Below the pieces are notes generated by a model. The model had not been told where the DNA came from. It saw nothing but the letters and a program-made list of their open reading frames with translations, and did no database searches. Below, piece after piece: positions 11,440 to 22,900 of a stretch of DNA of 64,000 nucleotides. Made by a program: the position numbers and the translations under genes. How positions within the stretch are numbered: the first letter of the stretch is position 1; every line of letters starts with the position of its first letter. Source of the DNA: Monilinia fructicola (taxonomy: Eukaryota; Ascomycota; Leotiomycetes; Helotiales; Sclerotiniaceae); the NCBI GenBank assembly GCA_008692225.1, contig VICG01000007.1, forward strand, positions 1,708,501 to 1,772,500. Reading direction: 5' to 3'.

Positions 11440-12069
11440 ATGCTAGGCGCAATGCATGCAAATGGAACTTCAAACGGAACATCAAATGGTGTTGAACGGC
11501 GAAAACGCATCGTTATTGGGATGACAGGCGCAACAGGCGCGATCCTTGGAATTAAGCTCCTCACAACATTAAGACGACTCAACGTTGAGACGCATCTTGT
11601 TATCAGTCAATGGGCTGAAGCCACCATCAAGTATGAAACAGACTATACTCCAGCCAATGTTCGGGCACTTGCCGATCACGTTCACTCGAATCATGACCAA
11701 GCAGCTCCCATATCAAGTGGCTCTTTCCATGCCGACGGTATGATCATTCTCCCCTGCAGTATGAAGACACTTGCAGCTGTGAATGCAGGATACTGCGATG
11801 ATCTCATCTCTCGAGCAGCGGACGTGATGTTGAAAGAGCGACGTCGACTGGTTCTCGCCGTAAGGGAAACTCCTCTGAGTGAGATTCATCTGAGGAATAT
11901 GTTGGATGTCACGAGGGCTGGGGCAATCATTTGCCCCGCAATGCCAGCATTTTATACAAAACCTGGCTCGATAGACGATTTGGTGGACCAGATGATAGGG
12001 AGAATGTTAGACTTGTTTGACATCGACACGGGTGATTTTGAGAGATGGAGTGGGTTTCAGAAAGAGTAG
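11440..12069 (+). CDS. pad1: UbiX/Pad1 flavin prenyltransferase
   Basis: A single-exon 209-residue protein with the UbiX fold signature. It has the N-terminal FMN-binding loop RIVIGMTGATGAILGIKLL and the segment HADGMIILPCSMKTLAAV. Further on are the conserved RAADVMLKERRRLVLAVRE, which binds phosphate and dimethylallyl phosphate, and the C-terminal PAMPAFYTKP. UbiX joins a dimethylallyl group to reduced FMN, giving the prenylated FMN cofactor of UbiD enzymes, so this gene is functionally paired with the decarboxylase at 5.3 kb. Many fungal Pad1 proteins carry a mitochondrial presequence. Here the N-terminus is a short Asn/Thr/Gly-rich tail with a repeated GTSNG, so targeting is unclear. A second in-frame Met lies five codons in. 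A transposon begins about 385 bp downstream. Confidence 0.95.
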   Translation: MLGAMHANGTSNGTSNGVERRKRIVIGMTGATGAILGIKLLTTLRRLNVETHLVISQWAEATIKYETDYTPANVRALADHVHSNHDQAAPISSGSFHADGMIILPCSMKTLAAVNAGYCDDLISRAADVMLKERRRLVLAVRETPLSEIHLRNMLDVTRAGAIICPAMPAFYTKPGSIDDLVDQMIGRMLDLFDIDTGDFERWSGFQKE

Positions 12070-12454
12070 AGAGTTCTTTTGTGAATGAGATTTGTACGAA
12101 TATTTCTGCATTGGCTTTGGAGTTAAGGGTATTGTTAGAGGAATAGGGCGTTAAGCTTGGAGGAATTCATATAGATTGATTGGAGGAAAGGGGTCTGAAG
12201 AGGAACTACGCGTCAATGAAAACAAGTTGAGGAATCAACACTATGCATCTAGCAAACATAAGAATGATGAAGAATATACGTGTTCCATTTCTTTCTGTTG
12301 AAACAGGTGTCTAGACAAATATCAATCTGGAATTCATATCGCAAGACAAGGAGAAATCAAAGTAATGTCGAAAACGACTATGTCAGATCTTGATTGGTCG
12401 GTCGGTACCTAGGAAGTTGTCTAAAAGTGGGGCCATAGTTCTAAGCTTTCCATA
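12070..12454. other. UbiX 3' flank up to the transposon
   Basis: No gene is visible. The stretch presumably holds the UbiX terminator; it ends at the TA target duplication of the following element. Confidence 0.5.
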
Positions 12455-14636
12455 CTTGGCGTTGTTTTGGGTCAATGCCGGGCCATTTAAGCAAGAATTT
12501 CGAATTATAATTTCTTCAATTACAAACACATTGCCATATAAATTTATACTATAATACGTTTTACCCCTAAGAAAATTATATTATTCGAATCTTAAAAAAT
12601 AGCTTTATATATTAGGTTTATTTGTAAAAATGTAATTATTCCTAAATTACTAATATAAACTAATTAATCTTAAATAAAATCCTTAAATAACTTTCTTTTT
12701 TTCTATTAATCTTTTTAATTTAATAATACCTTTTATTTAATAAAAAAAAGCTTTAAATAATACTAATCAAATTAATGTTGTTATAGTAAATTTAAAGAAT
12801 CTTTTTATTGGTTAAATAAAAAATACAAAGCTTTAAAACGTTAAAATTGAAAAAGTCAAAATAATCGATTTTATTAAAAACTTTTAATAAACTAAAGAAG
12901 GTAATTTATACTATAAAAGAACTTTTAGATTAATAGAAATAATAGATTAAAAAAAGAATTAATTATAGAAATTATTATTTTTGTTGTATTTTATAATTAA
13001 TTTGTATATTTCTATAAATATATAGAATAATAGTATTAATGAAATTTTAAAGGATTTTCGATTATTTTTTCTTTTTACACTTTTATTATCTTTGTATTAT
13101 TTTAAAAGTATATACCTTAAAATCTTTTTTTTTGAATCTAAATACATATATAGTATTATATTTGCTTAATAAAGTTAAAATTGTCACGATCACATACTAA
13201 AGCGAATCAATAGAGGTCAGTTAACTAAAATAAGAAAGCTAAAGAGGGAAGAGATCTCTAGGGGACCTAGAGATCTCTTATATGTACAGTATCGCTTAGC
13301 GTGATGAGATATCACGTGCCTTGGGCACGTGATATTCGTCACAAAAATCTGGAAATTAAAATAACTATAAAAATTAAGCTATTTCATCAAGTTCGAAATA
13401 GAATTTTGTATAATTATTATTATATACTATTATATTATCTATTACAAATTAAAAAATAAAATGCTTAGATTAAATCTTTTTATACTAAAGGATTAAATAA
13501 AGCTTTAAATATCTAAAAGTAAAATGATACTAATTTATTTCTTTTTTCGATTAATTACCTTTTTTTAAACTCTTTATTTATAATATATTTTTTCTTATTA
13601 GTTGATAAATTATATTTTCTAATATTCCTTTTTTGATATTTTTTTTTCTTTTATACTTTAATATTCTTAAATACTAATTTATTTTATATATTCTTTTATT
13701 GATTAAAGTTATTTATATGCTTATTTGTTTAGTTTTTCTTTTGCTTTATTTTAATCAAAAAAATTATATAAAAGCTAAAACAATAAATATAATATATTTT
13801 ATTAAAAAATTGTTTACAACTATAGTTTTTATTCGAATTTTTAGATTATATAACATCTTTATAATTATATTCGTTAAAGATTAACTATACTCTTTTTTTT
13901 TCGAATTTGTAAAATTATATAAAAGCAATATCGATAAATATAATTAAGCTAAAATTTATTTCTAATACAAATTTAAAAGCTTTTGTTTATATAATTTGTA
14001 TTTCCTATATAACTATAATTAAATTGGATTTATTTAACAACAAAAAATAAGTAAAATAAACTTTATATATAATAATATAAAATAAAGATTTTTTTAATTT
14101 CTTTTTATATATTGCATTTTAATTTGATATATATTAAAAAGTATTTAATTTTTTAGACTTTTAAAATATTATAATTATTTTAATAACCTTTTTTTGTTAA
14201 TAAAAAAGGAAATAAACTATGCTCCTTTTATTATCCTTATTTTGAATATTCGATATATTTGCTAAAAGAGATCGATTGTACTTACTACACATACCAATTT
14301 AATTAGTTTTTTTATATACTTTTTATTGTATTCTTCTTATAATATGCATAAAAAAACAGTATTGTTAATTAGCTACTTTTTGTATAAAAAAAGTTTTCCC
14401 ATTAGTATTAATCATAGTTTATTATACGCTTATAAAAACTTCGATTCTCAAGGTTTTTCGTAAAAAGTACAATTGCCTTTTAATTTTACAACTTTTTCAA
14501 AGCATTTTTTGCAATATAATATTGATTTATTGATTTATTATTAATTTTTAAATATTTAATATATAGAAACGTATTTCCTGTATTGATGCGTTTTCGGCTA
14601 ATTTTTAGCCCGGTATTAACCCAAAACAACGCCAAG
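12455..14636. mobile_element. Tc1/mariner-type DNA transposon relic, RIP-like
   Basis: Terminal inverted repeats of about 29 bp frame the region. The left end starts CTTGGCGTTGTTTTGGGTCA and the right end is its reverse complement, with two differences that are both C-to-T or G-to-A transitions. A TA dinucleotide flanks each end (12453-12454 and 14637-14638), the usual Tc1/mariner target duplication. The interior is extremely AT-rich and stop-filled, as expected after RIP, and no transposase is readable. Without the nested LTR the element is about 2.0 kb, close to the size of pogo/Fot1-like elements. A second family member lies at 57.4 kb. The family placement below superfamily level is inference. 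Confidence 0.88.
13182..13343. mobile_element. Nested solo LTR (162 bp) with 5-bp target duplication
   Basis: Within the AT-rich transposon sits a stretch of ordinary base composition. It starts TGTCACGATCACA and ends TTCGTCACA (TG..CA ends) and is flanked on both sides by AAAAT (13177-13181 and 13344-13348). This is the signature of an LTR left by recombination of an LTR retroelement. It contains two perfect palindromes: AGAGATCTCTAGG against CCTAGAGATCTCT around GGA, and ATATCACGTGCC against GGCACGTGATAT around TTG. Its normal GC content implies insertion after the host element was mutated. Confidence 0.8.
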
Positions 14637-14732
14637 TAGACTCAAACATATTCCATGAATTCACACCATCAACACCGACAACACCAACATCCAATTTTTA
14701 ACCATTCACCTCCAGATAATACCTCTTTAATA

Positions 14733-15915
14733 ATGGCTCTTGTATCTGGACCTGGTCGAGCAGGTTCTACGGCTCTGCCAGAAGAACTTCAGCTAGCCAT
14801 CGAACCTCATGTGAAATACATACAAAGTCTTGACTCTGTAGGTTTCCACACTCCTCAAATCCCCGCACTCCGCTGACATCTTCTCCTTGTAGCGCAAAGA
14901 TGAGCTTGAATATTGGCACACCGAACACCTACGACTAAACGGACTTTACTGGGGTCTCACTGCACTTCATCTACTCGGTCGACCTGATGCACTACCGAGA
15001 CGAGAAACAATTGATTTTGTTTTGAGTTGCCAACATAAAAACGGTGGGTTTGGAGCTGCTCCGGGCCATGATGCGCACTTATTATACACAGTCAGTGCAG
15101 TGCAGATATTAGTGATGGTAGATGCGGTGGAAGATCTCGAGAAGAACCTGGATGGCAAGGGAAAGGATTTGGTTGGGAAGTGTAAGTGCACTCGTATCTA
15201 CGACCTGAAAGATGCTGTTAGTGATGATTTCGATTCACAGACCTTGCGGATCTACAAAATAAAGAAACGGGAACCTTTGCAGGAGACGAGTGGGGTGAGG
15301 AAGATACTAGGTTTCTCTACGCAGCGCTGAACGCCCTTTCGCTGCTGCATTTTCTACACCTAGTAGACGTTGATAGGGCAGTAAACTACATTGTTTCGTG
15401 TGCGAATTTTGATGGGGGTTATGGGGTTAGTCCCGGGGCTGAATCGCATTCCGGACAAATATTTGCATGTTTGGGGGCATTGTCCATTGCGAAGCGGATA
15501 GACGTAGTCAACATTGATAAGCTGGGGAGATGGCTGAGCGAGAGGCAAGTAGAGTGTGGTGGATTGAATGGTAGACCAGAGAAAGTAGAAGACGTCTGCT
15601 ACAGCTGGTGGGTTGCGACAAGTCTCGCCATGATCGGAAGGCTACATTGGATCGATGGAGAGAAACTTACCAACTTCATTCTGAAGTGTCAGGATACAGA
15701 AGAAGGTGGCTTTGCTGATAGACCGGGTGATATGGTCGATGTCTTCCACACCTGCTTTGGTATGGCCGGCTTGTCTCTTCTTAGATTTCCTGGTGTCGAA
15801 GAGATTGATCCTATCTAGTAAGTCCTTACTCCCCTAACAATTTTGCTTCCACATGCTAACCTCATCCAGTTGCATGCCAAAGAGAATTACTGAGCGAGTG
15901 TTGGGGCGGTCTTAG
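14733..15915 (+). CDS. bet2: Rab geranylgeranyltransferase (type II) beta subunit
   Basis: Four exons (14733-14837, 14893-15181, 15241-15817, 15870-15915) join exactly in phase to 338 residues, the usual length. Prenyltransferase beta repeats are visible: [61 protein letters not shown] and [21 protein letters not shown]. These include the zinc ligands of the D-x-C and late His positions (DVCYSWW, FHTCFG). The enzyme attaches geranylgeranyl groups to the C-terminal cysteines of Rab GTPases, together with an alpha subunit and the escort protein, and is essential in yeast. An in-frame upstream ATG at 14655 would add 26 His/Gln-rich residues; I prefer [11 protein letters not shown]. The transposon ends only about 95 bp upstream of this start. 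Confidence 0.95.
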
Positions 15916-17862
15916 GATGCCCCCTGCTTAATGAAATAATGAATCATGAATCAGGTTAACGTATCCCTATTAATTCTTCAATCAGACCATTATAACTTTT
16001 GGAGGTTTCTGGTAAGTGGAATAAGGTCCTCTCGCCGGTCCCGTGGTTGAACCTGTCCTTTCTTCTTCGATGCTGTTTACTGGCATTTGGGTATGGGAAT
16101 TGCTCACGCATACATAAACTTATCTCCATTGCTTCTTAATATATAATCATTTATCTACTCAACTCCCACCATCTAATAACCTTCTATCGATTTAAAAAAT
16201 GGTATCAGGATACAAGGTGGGAGAACAGCAATTCATTGACCATGAGGTGTTCATGACTGGATAAGCATAGTATGAACACTCAAATGTCAATGGTACATTG
16301 TATTGAAGTAAAGATATTCTGTACATCCGTACGGTTTTCATAGTTGATCTGATGTTTGTGGAGGCGCTGTTTGACAATGGTAAGAGGGGTGAAAGTGAGG
16401 TAAGGAGGAAGAACAACAAGAGAGTGTTGGATGATGAGATGAGAACTTTTGAAAGTAGCAACATAGTCTAATCAAGATTCACTCTCTTGCATCATTGGTC
16501 TCGCTTCCGAGGTGAGGCATATGGGAATTCCCCCTATGATTTTATATTCTCAATCAAATGTTGCAAGGTAAGACTACCTATTACCTAGTATTTCGAACAC
16601 CTCAAGTATGGAGTCTATTAGTTTTCTCTAGTCATCTGACAATGGTTTCTATGTACCTAGGTATTATCAAACCCTCAAACAATATCCTGGGCTCGTTTCC
16701 TCCTTGTTGTCATCGTCGATGCTGTTATCATGGTCGCCGGCATCATGGTAGTTGTTGATGTCATGGTTGTTGAGATTTCGAATAAGTCAGGTGTCATAAA
16801 GCAAGCTTTTGTCTGTGACCTGAAGTTGTACATCTAGATTTGAAGCACTGACAACAATCATCTCCATTTAAACAGTAAAAGCCACAGCAGAAATACCAAC
16901 TTCCATTATCTTATCACTTTATTACTTTTTCTGTCATCACACACACCTTTGTCAAAACGTTGAGACAGTAACAGAGGTTGCGGCTGTCAGTCTCTCCCAC
17001 GACATAGACGAGGGTCTTCATTGTCGAAATACCTTCTACGTATCTTCCTGATCAGTCAAACTTTGTTTTTCCTCTTCTCAATTGAGTATTTCTCTTATCA
17101 TTCGTACACACGTCAAGAAGCCCCATTACCATTTTATTCTCTTCTTCTCTTGTCAACAGGATACCAGCTTGGTCCGGCAAGACCTCTCTGGCGTGACTTC
17201 TTCTTCTGCGATTGCAAGTATTCTACTAGTCATCAAAAGCCATCAAAGCTCATCAAAGGTCATCAAAGGTCATCAAAGCTCCTTCCATCCTCCCTCTCCT
17301 CTCCCCCCTCCCCTTCCCCCTCCCCCCCTTTACCCTCTTTCCACCATACAATTCGACACTCGATCATTGTCACTTTTCTTCCTTCCGTCACTCATCACTC
17401 ATCACTCTTCATTACACGCAAGTCCTTTCTTCCTCAACTGTCATATGTTTGAGGAAGCCATCTTCTTCATACACGCATACGCAAATTTGGAGAAGTAATC
17501 GACGACTTGCTACCTTTGCTCATTCCCATCGATACTTAGGAGCTTGTAGCATTTATCTAGAACCACCTGTAAGTTTTGGTTCCCCTCAAATTCTATCCCA
17601 CAATACTATTCCATTATTCTTCCAAACGAATGCTGCTTGAGATCCAAAAGAATTCTCCGTGGTCGCAGCAGAACCATATTCCTCTTCCAATAATATAAAG
17701 ATGGCTCAACTTTTGCCATTGAAGCAACTGAGATCCACAGAAGTATACCTCTGCAGATTCTCTTCCTGTCTTGTCTGCCAATCTACCATTTTTTTCATTC
17801 AAATTTATTGCTATCGAGATTACTCAATTGCTAACTTCTACAAATGAACAGCTGCAGCCAAA
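15916..17862. other. Intergenic; 10-bp repeat and CT-rich promoter tract
   Basis: No supported gene lies here. Features seen are five 10-bp units of the form CATCAAAGnn (17231-17280), a pyrimidine-rich tract (about 17281-17345) typical of fungal promoters, and short upstream open frames that are probably in the 5' leader of the next gene. Confidence 0.5.
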
Positions 17863-19684
17863 ATGTCGAAGAACCACACCAATATCCCACTGCACTGCAG
17901 CATCTGCCCGAAGAATCCTCAATTTTCCGATGTGTCTCATCTTCTTACTCATACTTCCTCTAAGGCCCATTTATCCAATTATTTCAAGCTTAAAATTCGG
18001 GCTGCGTCGGAATTGACTGCAAAAGTCCAACTTGATAATTTCGAGGATTGGTACGACACCTACGATTTAGAACGACTACTTTCCGAAAGACTCGCCTCGA
18101 AGGATCAGAAGAAAGCTGCCAAGGACAAGAAAGTCAGAAACAGCAAGGCGATGCTGGTATATCTTTCCTTTTAAGTAAATACTATAAGAATATACTGACA
18201 AGAATAAAAATAGCCCGGACGGTCAAGGATTAAGAAAGAAGGTAGCAGTGTCCTCGACGATGAGTCCAATTTGGCACCCATGTTTCGAGCCCCTGTTCCA
18301 AGAATGCACCTTTGGCCAACTACAACAAACACCAACATCAATAATAATGCATCTACATCTAATTCTGATATGGGAAGCGAGTGGGATCATAATGTTATGT
18401 ACTCAACACCAACTTCTAGACGTCATATTCCGGGCTATACACTTCAAAAAACGCCTTCTGCAGTAGGAACAGCATCGGTTGCTACCAAGTAAGTAATCCA
18501 TTCATCATATCTTGGAAAGAAATTGGACTAATCAGGTCCCATACAGTCTTACTACGCCAATGAAGGAGGAAGGGGCAGATGCCGAGATCACTGAGAAGCT
18601 TTCGGACAGTGCGAAGTTGAAGGGTGTGCTCTGGCCTGGTATGGATCTTTTTGATTCGGCCACAGCTGAAATGAAGAGAATGAGAAATCAGAGAAAGGAT
18701 GGTTCAATTCTTGAGCTGATGATGGCAGCTTCTGCGGAGGTTCAGCCCACAGAAGTTTCCTACCACCCCGATGGAGAATTCCGGACTGCTAGAAACATTT
18801 TTGGCCCTCTTTCGACAGAGACCAGTCCAGTACGTTCTTCTTGGTCATAATTGGAGTTTCTCCCATTTTGAAAAACGACAAGACTAACTATGAGACCTCA
18901 GATGAGAGACCCCACGCCAAAGAAACGCAGAACTCGCAAAATGGCGTTGGCAGATGTCAGTGTTAATGTGCCCCGCTTAAGAGCTAGTCGACCACAAAGA
19001 AACTTTGCTAGAAGCCCAGAGAAACGACAAGTATCCGCCAGAATGCTGCAGCAGCCTGCAAGTCAACTTACCTTACACCCACCACCAACACTTAATCCAT
19101 TGGCATTTGGTGCTCGATTTACCCCGAGTACCGAGGAAGATGAAGAGTTTAGAATTACCATGGAAGAGATGGGAGCTAAGAAGCGTTCTTTCAGTGTCTT
19201 TCATGATGGCCCTGAGGTTAGCCCAGGCCGTACAGAAAGCCCATTGGAAGATCATAGGTTTGACTTTTCAGATGGAACCTCAAACAGCTTTACCAACGTC
19301 AGTCTCGGAAACCACATCTCTCCTACGCCTGTTGTTAAGCCTACCGCCATGCGCATGTTTGCGAAAGACGGCCAATCTGACAACCAGGTTCGACGAACTG
19401 TCTCGACTCCTCACCATGGCTTCCCAGCTCAGATGTTTTTTGACAGTGCATCAATGTACAACCCGCTCTACAACCATCATCCTAGATCTTTCTCATATGG
19501 AGGCGATCATACAGATCTTTCCCAAATGAGCCAAGAAATCAAGCCAATGAATGCTTTTGGTCAAGATTTTCATGGCAATTACAGTTCGGTCGGCCACACT
19601 TCACACCTACCTAGCGACCATTTACAACTTTCAGGCTCCATCACCAACAGTGTAAATGTCAACATGCCACATTTTGGTATGTGA
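17863..19684 (+). CDS. C2H2 zinc-finger-containing conserved fungal protein
   Basis: Four exons (17863-18156, 18214-18488, 18547-18829, 18902-19684) fit in phase to 544 residues. The N-terminus holds one zinc-finger-like unit, CSICPKNPQFSDVSHLLTHT, followed by SSKAH. Next comes a basic, charged stretch (KDQKKAAKDKKVR). A conserved block follows (KLKGVLWPGMDLFDSATAEMKRMRNQR, then DGSILELMMAASAEVQPTE). A basic motif PTPKKRRTRKMALADVSVN resembles a nuclear localisation signal. The C-terminal third is low complexity. This arrangement recurs in uncharacterised filamentous-fungal proteins. A nuclear role is likely, but no specific function can be assigned. It converges with MSH3, with about 270 bp between the stops. 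Confidence 0.85.
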
Positions 19685-19957
19685 GCTTGGGGTCTCTCAC
19701 TTTTTACAACACTTCAGACGCCAAGCTCCATATATGACCGCCTGACGCGTTTTGACTTTCGATTAAGATTTATTTTACCGGGCCATAGTTGTGGTCGAAA
19801 TTTTATCAAAGGAGGCATATCATATGGGAATCGGTTCTTTCCGGTTTTTTTTACTTTCTACAATTCTTTCAACATGAAATCGGGTGTTGATGAGCTGGTA
19901 ATTGCGCGGGCATGCTGTTTCTGCATTGCTATCTAATTTTTGACCTGATATCATATA

Positions 19958-22900
19958 TTACAGCTGCTCCATGCCAATTATAAGCTGGTCGAGCTGATCG
20001 GCACCATTCTCTAGTACATTCGAAATCATCTTAGATAGTCCCAATAGCTTTTTCTGTTTCACTTCTAGTTCCAGCTCTCGTGACTTTGATGCAGCAGCAT
20101 CAAGTACAACCTTCGGAACTCGTGCCAACCGAGCCACATTCAACCCGTAAGATCTATGTGCAACGCCTTCACCTACTTCATACAGAAATGTAATCTCCTC
20201 ATCCACACCTTCGTCATCTTTGTCCTTATCAACATTATCAACTCGCGTTTTATTCCTCTCAGCTGTGAACTTCATATGCACATTTCTCAATTCCTTCCCC
20301 TTCTCAAACCCCCTTGCCACACTCGCCAACGTCTGATAATGCGTAATAAACAAACACAAACACTTTGTCTCCCTAACTACCCAGTCCAATACCGCTTCTG
20401 CTATTGCCACTCCATCATGCGTACTAGTCCCTCTTCCCAGTTCATCCAATATAACTAGAGATCTAGGACCTGCTGATTTTAGTATCGATGCTGTTTCCGA
20501 CAACTCGACCATGAATGTAGATTGTGCGGTAAACAAGGAATCGTACGCGCCCATACGCGTGTATATACCATCTAACAGACCGAGGCGAGCGGATTCAGCG
20601 GGTACATAAGAGCCGATTTGCGCGAGGATGGATATCAGAGCGACTTGACGCACGTAGGAAGACTTGCCTCCCATATTTGGACCGGTCAGGAGAAGGGCGC
20701 GAGTCCGGTCTGGATCTGTGGAGAGGGATGTGTTGTTGGGGATGTAGGTTGATGGGAGAAGTTGCTCGACCATTGGGTGGCGGCCGCCGAGGACGGATAT
20801 CTCGGTGGTGGAGGTGAAGGTGGGTTTGCAGTAACCGGGGAGGGAGGCCACGCTTGCGAGTGAGAGGAGGCAGTCGATCGTGGCGAGGTGGGAGATGGTA
20901 TCGCGGATTGTGGCGTAGTGGGTGGATATTTCGGCGAGGAAGGAGGAAAATGCGCCATCACAGGCCGACGAGAGGGATTCTTTGTGTTGGTCGCGTTCAC
21001 GGAGGAATTTGATGACTTCGGGCGTGTGGAAACGGGAGTGCTTTTTTGTGCCGGATATCTTGGCCCATGAGGCGGGCACGTTCTTGAGGTCAGTGTTGGG
21101 GACTTCGATGAGGTATTCGATGCCGGCGATGGTGATGTAGGTCACGGGGCTTTTCTTGGAGAGTTTGGTGGCGGCAACAGTGCGATGAGCTTCGAGGTCT
21201 TGCTCTACGGCTGCGATGCCACATTTGTGTTCGCTGATTTCTTCGGTTTCGTAATCCTCGAGGAAGAAAGCGTACTTGTCGTCTTTGCGTGCAGCTTGCG
21301 CGTTGATCTTGTCGAGAAAAGATATGACAATTTCGCCAATTGCGGGGAGAGATGCTATCGCTTCGTTGAGGAGGACAGACTCGAAGCCTGCATCGGAGGG
21401 TGTTTTAACGTGTGCAAATTCGTTAGCGATCCTTTGCATTGTCTGGAGGAGCGTGAGAAGTTCTGGTCGGGCACATTTGCCATAGTATATGCGGAGTAGG
21501 GTTCGCTCTAGGTCTGATCTGACTTCCCGGAGGGTGGCATGTAGCTTATCGACTTTCGGGGTATTGGCATTTTCTTTCAGCTCCTCGACTGCGGCAACTC
21601 TTTCTTCCAGGCGCTGCTGATCTAGAAGGGGTCTACCGACCCACTTTCGAAGTAATCTTTGGCCGAATTTGGTTTGAGTTTTATCAAGAGTCCAAAACAG
21701 ACTTCCTTTCTCTGTGTGGTCGGTTTGGTTGGTATATATCTCGAGACTTGTGAGGGTATTTCCATTCAGCAACATGTGAGATCGAGCACTGAACGACTGG
21801 AAGTATTTGGTGAGATCAAATACATGCTCCAATCCATACTCAGTCATATGAGTGATCATAGCAGACAGACAAATAGTGACCGGCTCGGTGAGCTTCAGAA
21901 CTTTTTCCAAAAGCTCCTGCTCTCGCTCATTATTGCTACTCTGGTGTGCTTTCAATTTGTCCGCATAAAATTGGGCCACGTGAGAATATGACTCCGCAGC
22001 AATAGTTTTTTGACTTTTCCACACGTTCAACCCTAATTCTATCGCCAAATACATTGGCGGTGCTTCCTGAAAGGTGCTGTACAAGCTTGTCGGTAGCTTT
22101 TGTGAGTTCCCCAACTATGAGAATTTCACAAGGAGCAATATGTAATAGCCGTGTCTCAATTTCACCCCGCATGAATCCATCCTCAAAATTATCATAGATA
22201 ACATCTCCAGTAGCAGGCTGAACAGCCAGTATACCAACCTCAACCTTCTCGTCCGTGCCCCATCCTTTAGCTTTGGTCTCGGTTATGCAGAGAAGGTACC
22301 CTGTTGCGGGGGCACTACCGGATGGTGCGTCAGTAGAATCCAGTCCCTCGATATCATCAATGTATGTGCCTTTAGTGTACACATTTGTGAGTTTCCGAAC
22401 GAATGGAGCGTTCCGGTTGTCTCCAGCTTTTTTCAATGCAGCCGTTTCCGTCTGTCGAACGATGCCAATTTTGTGTCCTGCAGCTACGAGCCTCTTGGCG
22501 TGGACAGGAAGTCGATGGACTGGTATACTTGCAGATGCAAAATAGTTGAGATGCGCTTCTGAAGGGTCTTTACGGTGTCAGAAATATCATCAGGTAGATT
22601 CGAGAAAACGGGCAGCTTACGTTCATCGAATCGTAACTTGCCCGGTATGCACACAATGCTGAGCACTTTTGCTGCTGTTCTTGCATCTTCACCAAAGAAT
22701 TTAAACTTATAGCCAACTTCTACAATCAACAATGTATCCATGTGTTTGCGCTTGATGTCGATAACTTGCAATTCCATTGGAGTTAGTTTCCCCGTCTTTG
22801 CGCCCTTCTTTTTAGTCTTCACAGGTGCAGGTGCTTCCTCTTCATCCTCTCCTTCCTCATCGCCATCATCTATAACTGCATCGTCTTCGGGTACACTTCG

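Noticed and set aside
13699..13884. 61-codon open frame inside the AT-rich element
   Set aside because: Its Ile/Phe/Tyr/Lys-rich composition simply reflects AT saturation; no transposase motif is present.
15182..15240. Apparent frame end of BET2 after the first two exons
   Set aside because: This is a normal 59-bp intron (GTAAGT..CACAG) and the frame continues exactly in phase, so no frameshift is needed.
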